This document shows positions 8,655 to 17,545 of a stretch of DNA of 64,000 nucleotides, one piece after another. Both the position numbers and the translations under genes were made by a program. How positions within the stretch are numbered: the first letter of the stretch is position 1; every line of letters begins with the position of its first letter. The stretch is taken from positions 2,456,213-2,520,212 of the forward strand of contig NZ_CP007161.1 in the NCBI RefSeq assembly GCF_000725285.1, read 5' to 3'. This DNA is from Virgibacillus sp. SK37. Lineage in GTDB: Bacteria; Bacillota; Bacilli; Bacillales; Amphibacillaceae. The notes beneath the pieces were generated by a model. That model did no database searches and was not told the DNA's origin. It saw nothing but the letters and a program-made list of their open reading frames with translations.

Positions 8655-9219
8655 TACATTCCCTCCTTTTAGTTAAAAGACACCATTCCTCTTTAGGTGA
8701 AATCTGGAACCATTTACAAGCACCTCATCCTCCTTTCCTAAACTTTTTAAGGTTCACAGTTGCAGGGTTGCTGTTTGCGAAATCTATGTTGTTAAAACCA
8801 GTATAAGCATAAATGAACAGAGAATTTGTCGAATACTGTCGTTAAAATATTGAATATTCTAAATTGATTAAAAAGTAACTTATTTTCCAATTCTAACTCA
8901 GGTTAAAAATACCCAATTTATTTACACACTTCTTTAAAATGGTGCTATACCAGTCCTTATAAAGTATTTCAAGAAAAATAATTAATGAAAAAATATAAAA
9001 ATGATAGATTATTCCTAGTAAAACAAAATAAAACCCTTACAGATTTTACTATTTTTGTAAAAATAGTACTATTTGTATAGTTTCAGTAATAATAAACAAG
9101 CATTAAGACTTATTTTTAACATCGACGAATAAATTCATGGTAATATTTCCCTCTCCAAATATATATTAGCTTAAGCATGTATGATCATGATAAACATACA
9201 TTTTTTATCACTTACACCT
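8655..9219. other. AT-rich intergenic region upstream of bpr
   Basis: A gene-free stretch of about 560 bases that is strongly AT-rich, with many short A and T runs. It presumably holds the protease promoter and control sites. I see no convincing small gene, RNA or named operator in it. Confidence 0.5.
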
Positions 9220-9250
9220 AAAAAAACCAGCAAACAATTCGTCTGCTGGT
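9220..9250 (-). terminator. Terminator after the M42 aminopeptidase
   Basis: The hairpin ACCAGCA/TGCTGGT, followed on the minus strand by a run of T, lies 17 bases past the aminopeptidase stop codon. Confidence 0.8.
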
Positions 9251-9266
9251 CCTGATTTTATTAACA

Positions 9267-10325
9267 TTAGTCTTCCAATGGATTTAAATTTTCTTCGCCG
9301 GTCAAGTTTGCAATCATTTCAACCAATAGTTCAATCTCTTCATCAATATCCTTTAGACTCGCTGTTTCCACTGGAGAATGCATATATCGTAATGGCAGTG
9401 AAACAAGAGATACAGGTACACCTTTGCCGGTTAATCGCATTTTATCTGCATCTGTTCCAGTCATTCTTGGTGTTAATTCGTATTGAACAGCCATTTGTAA
9501 CTTCTTCGCAGTTTGCTCCAACAATTTATTAATCTTTCGGTTAATTGGTGCTCCTTTAGCAAAAACAGGGCCTTTTTCCAAACGAATATCGCCATGTTTA
9601 TTTTTGTTAACTCCTGGATAATCTGTTGCAAAAGTTACATCACAAGCAATTGCCATTGTAGGTTCAATTCCTGCTGCAGCAAAATAAGCACCACCCATAT
9701 TCGTTTCTTCATTTACTGTGCTTGCTGCATAAACCCCTACAGTGCAACCTCTCTCGGCAAGTTTTTTCAAAACTTCAGCAACTATGAATGACCCTGTACG
9801 ATTATCCAATCCCCGACCTGAAATGTACCGGTCAGATAATATTTCCGGTTCTGTTTTGTAAACAGCCAAGTCGCCAATCTGAATGTGATCCTCTGCTTCC
9901 CCTTTCGTTTTATAACCGCAATCAATAAACAAGTCCTCTAAGTCAAAATCCTTTTTTATTCCTCCATGATGTTGGGCATTTACACCAATGACACCAGTCA
10001 CCGTTGTATCTTCACCCATTACAGTTACTTTCATTCCAACTGCTGCCTGAGGATTAATACCTCCCATTTTATCAAAATATAAGAAACCATCTTCATCAAT
10101 ACGATTAATGACAAGAGCGATCTCGTCACAATGCCCTGCTAAGAGGATTTTAAACTCAGCATCCGGATTAAGAATACCTATTGCATTGCCTGCATTATCT
10201 GTACGAATTTCATCAGCAAATGTTTTTACATAGTTTATCCACTTCTTTTGAATAGCAACTTCATTACTTGAAGGTGAAGCTGTATGTAATAAATCCAATA
10301 AAAAATCCTGATTAGCTTTAACCAT
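9267..10325 (-). CDS. M42-family aminopeptidase (glutamyl aminopeptidase/TET type)
   Basis: A 352-residue cytoplasmic metallo-aminopeptidase of the M42 clan. The metal ligands expected for the family are visible: His65 and Asp67 (AGHCDE), Asp174 (GRGLDNRTG), the catalytic Glu pair 206/207 (VNEETNMGG), Asp229 (ACDVTF) and a His in RYMHSP near residue 317. These enzymes form dodecameric tetrahedral particles and remove N-terminal residues from peptides. The segment TDADKM near residue 293 is also typical. The start ATG has GAGGA upstream. The gene is single, with its own terminator. B. subtilis has several M42 paralogues (YsdC, YtoP, FrvX-like), and I cannot tell which is the orthologue. Confidence 0.9.
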   Translation of the reverse strand: MVKANQDFLLDLLHTASPSSNEVAIQKKWINYVKTFADEIRTDNAGNAIGILNPDAEFKILLAGHCDEIALVINRIDEDGFLYFDKMGGINPQAAVGMKVTVMGEDTTVTGVIGVNAQHHGGIKKDFDLEDLFIDCGYKTKGEAEDHIQIGDLAVYKTEPEILSDRYISGRGLDNRTGSFIVAEVLKKLAERGCTVGVYAASTVNEETNMGGAYFAAAGIEPTMAIACDVTFATDYPGVNKNKHGDIRLEKGPVFAKGAPINRKINKLLEQTAKKLQMAVQYELTPRMTGTDADKMRLTGKGVPVSLVSLPLRYMHSPVETASLKDIDEEIELLVEMIANLTGEENLNPLED

Positions 10326-10454
10326 AACTATTCCTCCTCAAAATGAATTCTTTTTAATCATAGCAAAAATAATCCTCAAGAGCACTTTTGTTTACGAAAA
10401 CTTCTATAATCGATACACTTTATCACAAGACTAACTAAAAAGGAGCTAATGTCT

Positions 10455-11006
10455 ATGGAACTAAATGATTGGTTTATGAAGGGAATTTCACCGGATGACT
10501 ATATTGAATCCATGCAAACACATAAAGAGAATCTTTTACACATATATGATAAATTTCAATTACCCGGGGATCAAGCTTTTTTCGATACCTTAAAAGAGAA
10601 GAATTTGCGTGTGATAGTTCTCACAGAAGACTGGTGTGGTGACGCTATGTTAAACATCCCCATTCTACTTCGATTATCGGAAGCAGCTAACATGGATGTT
10701 CGTATGTTGTTAAGAGACCAAAATCTCGAACTAATGGATCAATATCTGACGAATGGAAAATCACGCTCAATTCCTATTTTCATTTTCCTTGATCCAGATG
10801 GTAATGAAGTAGCCAAATGGGGGCCAAGAGCACAAAAAGTCCAGCAGTTTGTGGACCATTCCAAAGAAGCTCTACCACAGGAAGATGCAGAAGATTTTAA
10901 AGAAAAATTCAAAGAAATGCTTTTTTTCATTACAAAATCATTTAGAGATAATACTGATTTTTGGGAAGACGTTTATGTTAGCTTAAAAGATGAACTAAAT
11001 AAATAA
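10455..11006 (+). CDS. Thioredoxin-family protein with a single active-site cysteine
   Basis: A 183-residue thioredoxin-fold protein. After an N-terminal helical extension, the segment RVIVLTEDWCGDAMLNIP gives the usual strand and active-site helix, and SIPIFIFLDPDGNEV gives the cis-proline strand. The expected CxxC motif is WCGDA here, so the second cysteine is missing and a standard dithiol oxidoreductase cycle is not possible; a monothiol role or a non-redox role remain open. Two in-frame ATGs (10449, 10455) exist; AGGAG at 10441-10445 fits the second better. The gene stands alone and is followed by a repeat remnant and a hairpin. Confidence 0.82.
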   Translation: MELNDWFMKGISPDDYIESMQTHKENLLHIYDKFQLPGDQAFFDTLKEKNLRVIVLTEDWCGDAMLNIPILLRLSEAANMDVRMLLRDQNLELMDQYLTNGKSRSIPIFIFLDPDGNEVAKWGPRAQKVQQFVDHSKEALPQEDAEDFKEKFKEMLFFITKSFRDNTDFWEDVYVSLKDELNK

Positions 11007-11160
11007 AAGCGAAAGCGCCTTGCAAGTAAGTAAGACAGAGTGAGATCGCCCAATCCTTTGGCAACGCCTGTGTACCTGGACTGGGACTACGATTACTCGT
11101 CCCATCGAAACTGACACTAGAACGTTCAAACCAGAGTTGAAGGGTAAAAAATTTATACAA
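11007..11160 (+). repeat. Remnant related to the dispersed repeat family
   Basis: Non-coding, GC-richer sequence with the blocks GAAAGCGCCTTGC and CTGGGACTACGATTACTCGTCCCATCGAAA. The second block resembles CTGGGACTGCGCTAACTCGTCCCACCGAAA in repeat copy B (37684-37713), suggesting a shared ancestral module. The minus-strand open frame here is not considered coding. Confidence 0.55.
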
Positions 11161-11172
11161 TCTTATCTTTTT

Positions 11173-11207
11173 AACAAGGCTGTCACATTATTTGTGACAG
11201 CCTTGTT
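11173..11207 (+). terminator. Hairpin after the thioredoxin-like gene
   Basis: The perfect stem AACAAGGCTGTCACA/TGTGACAGCCTTGTT has a short loop. The T-tract afterwards is weak (GTTGTAT), so termination is likely but not certain. Confidence 0.6.
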
Positions 11208-11283
11208 GTATAAGTATGGCAAAACATTGCCCATACTGAAATAAGTATGATTTTATTATTCTTATAAAAAGGTGAGTTTGTAT

Positions 11284-12288
11284 ATGAGCATACGATTAGT
11301 CAGACAACTATATTTACGAATTCCTTTACTCATCAGGGTCCTTTTGAGTGTTCTCTTTCTCTTATTTTTATTCGGCTTGGTTATTCATATTATTGAGCCA
11401 GCTCAATTTCCCACCTTATTTGATGGTATATGGTGGGCTATTGTCACTGGGGCGACTGTAGGATATGGCGATTTAGTTCCCATGAGCGTTCCAGGAAAAC
11501 TGCTTGCAATGCTTTTAATCCTTTCCGGCGGAGGATTAATCGCATTTTATATTACGTCATTTTCTGCATCAACACTTAGACATGAACAGGATTTAACTAC
11601 CGGTAAAATTGCTTTTAAGGGAAATAATCACATAATTATAATAGGTTGGAATGAACGAACAAGGCAAATTATCGAGCATATTACAAAAAGGAATGCCTAC
11701 CAGGAAATAGTTTTAATTGACCAAACATTGGACTATCTAAACTATAAGGATTATCCTGTCCATTTTCTTCACGGAAATCCAACAGAGGATAATACGCTTA
11801 GAAAGGCTAATATAACTACAGCCAAGTGTGTATTAATATCCTCAGACTTTTCTGATGATGAAAAGAAAGCCGATAACTCTACTATTTTGACAATTGTAAC
11901 TGTAAGGGGAAATAACCCAAAAATTCCCATTATTTCCGAAATACTATCAAAAATCCAAATTGAAAATGCATTGCGTGCGGGCGCAAATACTATTATCAGA
12001 TCAAACGATTTTATGAGTGCACTGTTTTATCATGAGCTTTATCACGCCAACAATGCAACTCCATTTGAAGATATTATTCGTTTACTGGCAAGCCAGCAAT
12101 TTTGCCACATTCCATTGTCGGAAACTGACATAGGGAAAACGTTTAAGAGTGTTCTTTTAGATTATAATGCCGAGCGACACATCTTAATTGGTGTCATTCG
12201 AAATAACGAATACTTGATGAACCCAGCGCCAGACTTCCTGTTGCAAAAAGAAGATTTGCTTATTTCGTTAACCTTCTGGGATAACTAA
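11284..12288 (+). CDS. yugO: Two-TM potassium channel with RCK (TrkA-N) domain, YugO type
   Basis: A 334-residue ligand-gated potassium channel. A transmembrane helix (about residues 13-37) is followed by the pore helix and selectivity filter TVGYGD (58-63), a second helix (about 70-95), and a cytoplasmic Rossmann RCK domain beginning HIIIIGWNERTR (116-127). A second RCK lobe fills the rest. In B. subtilis, YugO is the channel behind potassium-based electrical signalling in biofilms; transfer of that role is an inference. The frame is open from a GTG at 11272, but AAGGTGAG is then the ribosome site and the ATG at 11284 is preferred. The 3' end overlaps convergent yugN by 21 bases, as a conserved neighbour pair. 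Confidence 0.9.
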   Translation: MSIRLVRQLYLRIPLLIRVLLSVLFLLFLFGLVIHIIEPAQFPTLFDGIWWAIVTGATVGYGDLVPMSVPGKLLAMLLILSGGGLIAFYITSFSASTLRHEQDLTTGKIAFKGNNHIIIIGWNERTRQIIEHITKRNAYQEIVLIDQTLDYLNYKDYPVHFLHGNPTEDNTLRKANITTAKCVLISSDFSDDEKKADNSTILTIVTVRGNNPKIPIISEILSKIQIENALRAGANTIIRSNDFMSALFYHELYHANNATPFEDIIRLLASQQFCHIPLSETDIGKTFKSVLLDYNAERHILIGVIRNNEYLMNPAPDFLLQKEDLLISLTFWDN

Positions 12289-12678
12289 CTGCTCTAATTT
12301 CTCTACAAGTTGTTTACCTATTGCAACATAATCGTCTGGAACATGTGCATCAGCATCTATCGGTGGCTGGAATTGGTTAAATGCACCCTGAAATGCACCA
12401 CCCCTACTATCTTCATCAATTCCTTTTTCATATTGATGAGCAAGTAAAAAAGGCTTTTCTACACGAACAGTCACTCCTGGGTAATCCAATGAACCAGCAA
12501 CAGCGTAAAATGGAATTCTTAAATAATAATATTTTCCTTCATCGTCGATTTTCAAATCAAAATGGCCGTTATCATAATCCCAATTCGATGCAATCACATA
12601 GCCCTCTGGTTTGAGAAGCTCTTCCAATACATACAGGGGATAAATCCTGTTCTCAACTCGTGAATCCAAAGGAATCAT
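12268..12678 (-). CDS. yugN: YugN-family protein
   Basis: A 136-residue soluble protein of the YugN family, recognised from its tone of sequence (IPLDSRVENRIYPLYVLEE at the start, VPDDYVAIGKQLVEKLE near the end) and from its position tail-to-tail with the yugO channel gene, as in B. subtilis. No catalytic motif is visible and the biochemical role is unknown. It overlaps the channel gene by 21 bases at the 3' ends, so neither gene has space for its own terminator there. The start ATG has AGGAAGAG upstream. Confidence 0.85.
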   Translation of the reverse strand: MIPLDSRVENRIYPLYVLEELLKPEGYVIASNWDYDNGHFDLKIDDEGKYYYLRIPFYAVAGSLDYPGVTVRVEKPFLLAHQYEKGIDEDSRGGAFQGAFNQFQPPIDADAHVPDDYVAIGKQLVEKLEQLVIPEG

Positions 12679-12788
12679 TTATCTCTTCCTTTCCTCTACT
12701 TTTCTTAGTATTCTTTGCTTCTCAATCAAAATTATGCTAAAATGTTGTATTGTGTAAAAAGAATCGAATATATTAGGAGTTGTTCAGC

Positions 12789-13172
12789 ATGACAAGTAAA
12801 TTTGAGACAGGTCAAATTTTAGAAGGTAAAGTGACAGGAATTCAACCATATGGTGCTTTTGTTGCATTAGACGAAGAAACGCAGGGATTAGTTCATATCT
12901 CAGAAGTAACTCATGGGTTTGTAAAAGATATTAATGAACATTTATCCATTGGAGATGAAGTTAAGGTAAAAGTTCTTAATGTCGATGAAGAAAAGAATAA
13001 AGTCTCCCTCTCTATTCGTGCTACTGAGGAAGCACCGGCAAAACCCGTTAACCCTAAAAAAACTCAATCAGTAAAAACCCAACAGGAAAGTGAAACAGCG
13101 GGCTTCAATACACTTAAAGATAAATTGGAAGAATGGATTGAACAGTCTAAAAATGACTCATTTAAGAAATAA
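12789..13172 (+). CDS. yugI: S1-domain RNA-binding protein, YugI/general stress protein 13 type
   Basis: A 127-residue protein with one S1 domain at about residues 5-76: EGKVTGIQPYGAFVALD, GLVHISEV, and VKVKVLNVDEEKNKVSLSIR are the classic strands. A charged, proline-containing linker and a helical tail (LKDKLEEWIEQSK) follow. S1 proteins of this size bind RNA and associate with ribosomes; in B. subtilis YugI is listed as general stress protein 13. The TTG at 12780 opens the frame earlier, but AGGAG at 12775-12779 fits the ATG at 12789. It shares a bidirectional hairpin with yuzA. Confidence 0.88.
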   Translation: MTSKFETGQILEGKVTGIQPYGAFVALDEETQGLVHISEVTHGFVKDINEHLSIGDEVKVKVLNVDEEKNKVSLSIRATEEAPAKPVNPKKTQSVKTQQESETAGFNTLKDKLEEWIEQSKNDSFKK

Positions 13173-13193
13173 TAAAGCTCAATAGCTATAAAC

Positions 13194-13227
13194 AGAGGCA
13201 AACTCCAATTCTGATGAGTTTGCCTCT
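13194..13227. terminator. Bidirectional terminator between yugI and yuzA
   Basis: The hairpin AGAGGCAAACTC/GAGTTTGCCTCT lies between two convergent genes, with T-rich flanks on the plus strand (ATTGTTTT). Confidence 0.75.
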
Positions 13228-13233
13228 ATTGTT

Positions 13234-13473
13234 TTAACCGTCTACACCTTTAGGAGCACGCTGATCAGCAAAAGCTTCATCTGTTTTGAAAAGAAGCGGA
13301 ATTAAGACTAAACCACTAATCCCTACCAATGTATAAATAATCCGGGCAAAGCCAGCAGACTGGTCTCCTCCAAACAGTGCTGCAACTAAATCAAATTGAA
13401 ATAAGCCAATCAGTCCCCAGTTAACTGCGCCAATAATAGTAAGCGCTAAAGCGGTGCGTTGAATTCCATTCAT
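13234..13473 (-). CDS. yuzA: DUF378 small membrane protein YuzA
   Basis: A 79-residue protein with two transmembrane helices: LALTIIGAVNWGLIGLF (about 8-24) and IIYTLVGISGLVLIPLLF (about 44-61). The GAVNWGLIGLF motif is the hallmark of DUF378. The function is not known. The longer frame starting at 13527 is rejected because the ATG at 13473 has a perfect AAAGGAGG eight bases upstream. It sits next to yugI and pgi, in the order known from B. subtilis. Confidence 0.88.
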   Translation of the reverse strand: MNGIQRTALALTIIGAVNWGLIGLFQFDLVAALFGGDQSAGFARIIYTLVGISGLVLIPLLFKTDEAFADQRAPKGVDG

Positions 13474-13614
13474 ACATATACCTCCTTTATAATTTTCCTC
13501 TATCGTAGCTTCTGCAAAATATCTCATTATATACTATTTCTTTCTTGCTTTCGATGATTTACTTGGGTAAAGTTACATTATATACAAATCATGTATAGAA
13601 CAGGAGGCTAATAA

Positions 13615-14967
13615 ATGACACATATTTCTTTTAAATATGAAAATGCTTTACCTTTTTTCAATGAAGAGGAAATAAATAATTTAACTGAGTTTGTTGAAAA
13701 AGCACATTATAATTTACATGAAAAAACAGGCGCAGGTAATGATTTCCTAGGATGGGTTGATTTACCGGAAACGTATGACCAAGAGGAGTTTGCCCGAATT
13801 AAAGCCTGTGCAGAGAAAATCAGAAACGATTCAGATGTATTACTTGTAATTGGAATTGGTGGATCCTACTTAGGGGCAAGAGCAGCTCTTGATATGCTAA
13901 CACACTCTTTTCAAAACCTTTTAGCAAAGGAGCAGAGAAACGCTCCCCAAATTATTTTTGTTGGTAACCATATGAGTTCTTCTTATATCTCAGAGTTATT
14001 TGATATTCTAGAAGGAAAAGATGTTTCTATTAATGTCATATCCAAGAGTGGGACAACTACAGAGCCCGCGATTGCATTCCGTATCTTTAAGAAACATTTG
14101 GAAGAAAAATATGGAAAAGAAGAAGCAAGTAAACGTATCTATGCTACCACCGACAAGAAAAAAGGTGCATTAAAGACATTGGCTGATCAATCCGGCTTCG
14201 AGACTTTTGTTATCCCTGATGATGTAGGCGGTCGCTATTCCGTTCTTACCGCAGTAGGATTGCTTCCAATTGCTGTTGGCGGTATATCAATTGATCAGAT
14301 AATGAACGGAGCTCAATCTGCAATGAAAGACTTGGCTACTCCAACTCTTGCAAACAACCCTGCATATCAATATGCAGCCATTCGAAACATTCTTTATAAT
14401 AAAGGAAAGACAATAGAAATGCTGATTAATTATGAGCCACAACTCCAGTATTTTGCAGAGTGGTGGAAACAGCTATTCGGTGAAAGTGAAGGAAAAGATC
14501 AAAAGGGTATCTACCCCTCTTCCGCAAACTTTTCAACTGATTTACACTCACTAGGTCAATATGTACAGGATGGCAGAAGGGATATTTTTGAAACAGTATT
14601 GCATGTAAATAAATCTAATAAGGAAGTATTCATAGAAGAAGATGAAGACAATCTTGATGGTTTAAACTATCTCGCCGGAAAATCTATTCATGAAATAAAT
14701 AATAAAGCATTTCAGGGTACATTATTAGCACATACAGACGGCAATGTACCAAACTTGGTTCTGGAAATTCCTGCATTGGATGCCTACACATTTGGTTACC
14801 TTGTGTATTTCTTTGAAAAATCATGCGCGATCAGTGGTTATCTACTTGGTGTAAACCCATTTGATCAACCAGGTGTAGAAGCATACAAAGTAAATATGTT
14901 TGCTCTATTAGGAAAAGCAGGATATGAGCAAGAGAAAGAAGAACTGGAAAAGCGTTTAAATAAATAG
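13615..14967 (+). CDS. pgi: Glucose-6-phosphate isomerase
   Basis: A 450-residue cytoplasmic enzyme interconverting glucose-6-phosphate and fructose-6-phosphate. Visible family signatures are the phosphate-binding loop region [16 protein letters not shown] (about 79-94), [10 protein letters not shown] (about 143-152), [14 protein letters not shown] (about 204-217) and the C-terminal signature region [16 protein letters not shown] (about 408-423). Length and motifs match the short Firmicute-type PGI. It has an AGGAGG upstream and its own strong terminator, so it is probably monocistronic. It lies between yuzA and patB as in the yug region of B. subtilis (yugL). Confidence 0.97.
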   Translation: MTHISFKYENALPFFNEEEINNLTEFVEKAHYNLHEKTGAGNDFLGWVDLPETYDQEEFARIKACAEKIRNDSDVLLVIGIGGSYLGARAALDMLTHSFQNLLAKEQRNAPQIIFVGNHMSSSYISELFDILEGKDVSINVISKSGTTTEPAIAFRIFKKHLEEKYGKEEASKRIYATTDKKKGALKTLADQSGFETFVIPDDVGGRYSVLTAVGLLPIAVGGISIDQIMNGAQSAMKDLATPTLANNPAYQYAAIRNILYNKGKTIEMLINYEPQLQYFAEWWKQLFGESEGKDQKGIYPSSANFSTDLHSLGQYVQDGRRDIFETVLHVNKSNKEVFIEEDEDNLDGLNYLAGKSIHEINNKAFQGTLLAHTDGNVPNLVLEIPALDAYTFGYLVYFFEKSCAISGYLLGVNPFDQPGVEAYKVNMFALLGKAGYEQEKEELEKRLNK

Positions 14968-15069
14968 GAATTAGAAACGAATTTTAATAAATTTTACCCT
15001 TTCACGTTTATATAATCTTTATGGTGGGTATAACTATAACTGTAAGACTTTCTCGTATTCCCCCTGTAG

Positions 15070-15098
15070 GCAAAGCGCTAAGCGCTTTGCTTTTTTTT
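15070..15098 (+). terminator. Terminator after pgi
   Basis: The perfect stem GCAAAGCGCT/AGCGCTTTGC is followed by eight T. Confidence 0.92.
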
Positions 15099-15194
15099 AT
15101 ACTTAAAATAAAATTACGAGACAAGTTCTACAATCACTCGATAACAATAATCTTTGTTATAATAGAATAAAATAAAGTGTTATGAGGTGAAATG

Positions 15195-16364
15195 ATGAGT
15201 TTATTTGATATGATTCAAGACAGATTGAATACTCGGTCAGTAAAATGGGATATGCGAAAGGCAGTATTTAACACAGATGAAGTGTTACCAATGTGGGTAG
15301 CAGATATGGATTTCAAAGCCCCACAGCAAGTATTAGATGCTCTAGCGAACAGGGCAGAGCACGGCGTTTTTGGTTACACAGCAGTGGATCAAGACGTAAA
15401 AGATTCTATTGTAAATTGGTTACATAAGCGCCACAATTGGACAATTAATGATGAATGGCTATCATTTAGTCCAGGAGTAGTAACAAGCTTACATATGGCA
15501 ATACAGGCTCTTACAAACCCGGGTGACAAGGTAATTATTCAGACACCTGTCTACACTCCTTTTTTCAACGTTGTAAATAGTCATGACAGGCAACTAGTTA
15601 AAAACCCGCTTAGTTATAAAAATAATTATTATACCATTGACTTTGAGGACCTGGAAGAAAAAATGAAGCAAGGAGCAAAAGCACTTATTCTCTGTTCGCC
15701 ACATAATCCAGTAGGTAGAGTTTGGTCTCGAGAAGAGCTGGAACGCATCGCAGATCTTTGTATTAAACATGACGTTATCTGCATTGCTGACGAGATACAT
15801 GGGGATCTAACTTTATCCGGAAATAAGCATATACCATTTGCTTCTATATCAGAAAAGATAGCAGACAGGACCATCACCTGTATGGCGCCGAGTAAAACAT
15901 TTAACTTAGCAGGTTTACAAGCATCATATATTGTTACTGCAAATAAGGAAATGCGCGAAAAAATAGATAAATGCTTCAGCAACCAAGGGCTTGGCATGTT
16001 GAACACGATGGGAAATGTAGCCTTGGAAGCAGCATATTTACATGGAGAGCAATGGCTGGATGAATTACTGGAGATTTTAGAGAGAAATAAAAACTATGTA
16101 GTTGAAATGTTAAATAAACATAAAACTGGATTGAAAGTAGTTCAAACAGAAGGTACTTACCTACTATGGATTGATTGCAGTGATTTGAACATGAATACAG
16201 ACGAATTAAAGGCATTTATGATCACAGAAGCCAAAGTTGGTCTGAACCCAGGAGCTTCCTATGGAGTAGAAGGAAATCAGTTTATGCGAATGAACATCGC
16301 CTGCCCTAAAGCTACATTAGAAGAAGGAGTTAACCGATTAATTAAGGCAATACAATCCAAATAA
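15195..16364 (+). CDS. patB: PLP-dependent cystathionine/cysteine-S-conjugate beta-lyase, PatB/MalY type
   Basis: An aminotransferase-fold C-S lyase of 389 residues. The PLP lysine is K234 (APSKTFNLAG), with N171 (SPHNPVGR) and D199 (IADEIHGDL) binding the cofactor. The early MWVADMDF motif separates this MalY/PatB branch from ordinary aminotransferases. It can cleave cystathionine and S-conjugates, giving pyruvate, ammonia and a thiol. Two adjacent ATGs occur; the second (15195) has better spacing to AGGTGA. In B. subtilis patB lies beside kinB-kapB; here kapB is also nearby but no kinB is seen. Confidence 0.9.
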   Translation: MSLFDMIQDRLNTRSVKWDMRKAVFNTDEVLPMWVADMDFKAPQQVLDALANRAEHGVFGYTAVDQDVKDSIVNWLHKRHNWTINDEWLSFSPGVVTSLHMAIQALTNPGDKVIIQTPVYTPFFNVVNSHDRQLVKNPLSYKNNYYTIDFEDLEEKMKQGAKALILCSPHNPVGRVWSREELERIADLCIKHDVICIADEIHGDLTLSGNKHIPFASISEKIADRTITCMAPSKTFNLAGLQASYIVTANKEMREKIDKCFSNQGLGMLNTMGNVALEAAYLHGEQWLDELLEILERNKNYVVEMLNKHKTGLKVVQTEGTYLLWIDCSDLNMNTDELKAFMITEAKVGLNPGASYGVEGNQFMRMNIACPKATLEEGVNRLIKAIQSK

Positions 16365-16368
16365 TCTT

Positions 16369-16396
16369 AGCCACCATGGAATTGTTCATGGTGGCT
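16369..16396. terminator. Hairpin between patB and the SOD-like gene
   Basis: The stem AGCCACCATG/CATGGTGGCT lies between two convergent genes. Long T-runs are missing, so its strength is uncertain. Confidence 0.6.
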
Positions 16397-16401
16397 GTAT
16401 A

Positions 16402-16977
16402 TTACTCTTCTTGCTTCTCATTAAGTTGAGTGGGATCTGTTGGTGATCCTGAGTTATCTTTGGAGTCCGGATTTGTTTTAATTTCCCCACAGATTATCCT
16501 GGGACCTGTATCACCCGCAGGTTGACTTACTCCATCATCTTTACCTTCGTCTACAACAAGCGAAGTTCCTTCCCCGGTTAAAATCGATTTCTTTCCTTCA
16601 GATAAAGTAGCGCCAGCTAGCATCAATTCAGCATCAACCAGTCCTCCTGCGTCCGCCTCAATATTTGGTAAATCACCTAAATGAGATCCTTCGGGATGCA
16701 TTAAACCATGCTCTTTTCCCTCGGGATTAAAGTGACTGCCAGCACTCTTAAAATCAGGCCCCTTGCAAGAAGGATATTCATGTACATGGATACCATGAAA
16801 TCCAGGGGATAAACCCTCTAACTTTAATTTAATACTTACTCCATCCGGTTTTTCGCTTATCTTTGCATTACCGACTAAGTCGCCATCAGCATTATACATT
16901 TCGACTTCTCTTGTTTTGTCTGGATTACTTTGACAGGAGGCCAAGAGTAAAATAAATACTATGATAAAAAGTCTCAT
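16402..16977 (-). CDS. Cu/Zn superoxide dismutase-like lipoprotein, copper site altered
   Basis: A 191-residue exported protein. The N-terminus is a lipoprotein signal with lipobox LLASC (Cys15). The SOD fold shows His64 and His66 (HGIHVHE), His82 (GSHFNPEG), His90, His99 and Asp102 (GSHLGD), i.e. the zinc site and three copper ligands. The disulfide cysteines are Cys71 and Cys163 (IICGE). The fourth copper ligand, normally His in a VVHE segment, is Asp143 here (SLVVDEGKDDG). The B. subtilis relative YojM is also known to lack copper ligands. True dismutase activity is therefore doubtful. The acidic, Ser/Pro-rich tail after about 168 is probably disordered. It occupies the place between patB and kapB. 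Confidence 0.88.
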   Translation of the reverse strand: MRLFIIVFILLLASCQSNPDKTREVEMYNADGDLVGNAKISEKPDGVSIKLKLEGLSPGFHGIHVHEYPSCKGPDFKSAGSHFNPEGKEHGLMHPEGSHLGDLPNIEADAGGLVDAELMLAGATLSEGKKSILTGEGTSLVVDEGKDDGVSQPAGDTGPRIICGEIKTNPDSKDNSGSPTDPTQLNEKQEE

Positions 16978-17217
16978 AAAATGAACTCCTTTTCATCTAC
17001 TTTCTGTTAGTATTTACAACTTACAAAAGGATAAACGTACAAAAAGATTATATAGACGAAACAACACCAGCATATATTTTTTGGCATATTAACGGCAAAG
17101 CACATTACGTAAAAACGTGCTATCCAAGTCTATAAGCGATCTACGGCGGATTATAAGCACTTCATTATGCATATTTCTCCAACTCAACAGAGAAAAGGAA
17201 AATTTAATATTCACAAA

Positions 17218-17247
17218 CAAAAAACCCCTTTTAAAGGGGATTTTTTT
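17218..17247 (-). terminator. Terminator overlapping the end of the small membrane gene
   Basis: On the minus strand, AATCCCC TTTA AAAGGGGTTTTTTG forms a hairpin with T-tract. The last codons and the stop codon of the gene at 17231-17428 lie inside the stem. Confidence 0.75.
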
Positions 17248-17428
17248 CTTTGTCAGAGTTACTATTTAGTTGATCATTGTATCTTTCATTAAATGATTTT
17301 TCATCTTTTTTTGATTTTTTATAGATTAAGTACATAACAACTCCAGCAGCAATCATGAAGATGGCTAAAGAAATAATTGCTGGAATATATTCCGACTTAT
17401 CTTCTGGAAAATAAAGAAATGGCATCAT
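17231..17428 (-). CDS. Small single-span membrane protein of unknown function
   Basis: A 65-residue protein: short N-terminus, one transmembrane helix (IPAIISLAIFMIAAGVVMYLIY, about residues 15-36), then a strongly charged cytoplasmic tail rich in Lys, Asp, Glu and Asn. The frame is open much further upstream (to 17722), but that part runs through the kapB gene on the other strand and is not plausible. The ATG at 17428 has AAAGGACGTGAG upstream and is the best start. I do not recognise the family. It is divergent from kapB and ends in a hairpin terminator. Confidence 0.65.
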   Translation of the reverse strand: MMPFLYFPEDKSEYIPAIISLAIFMIAAGVVMYLIYKKSKKDEKSFNERYNDQLNSNSDKEKNPL

Positions 17429-17545
17429 CAATCTCACGTCCTTTATCATAGTATAACAAATCATAATTTGATTCGATACAGACATAGCTAAATGTTCGCT
17501 AATCTGTGACATTTTTGGCAAAATAGAATAAAAGGAGGTTTTACG

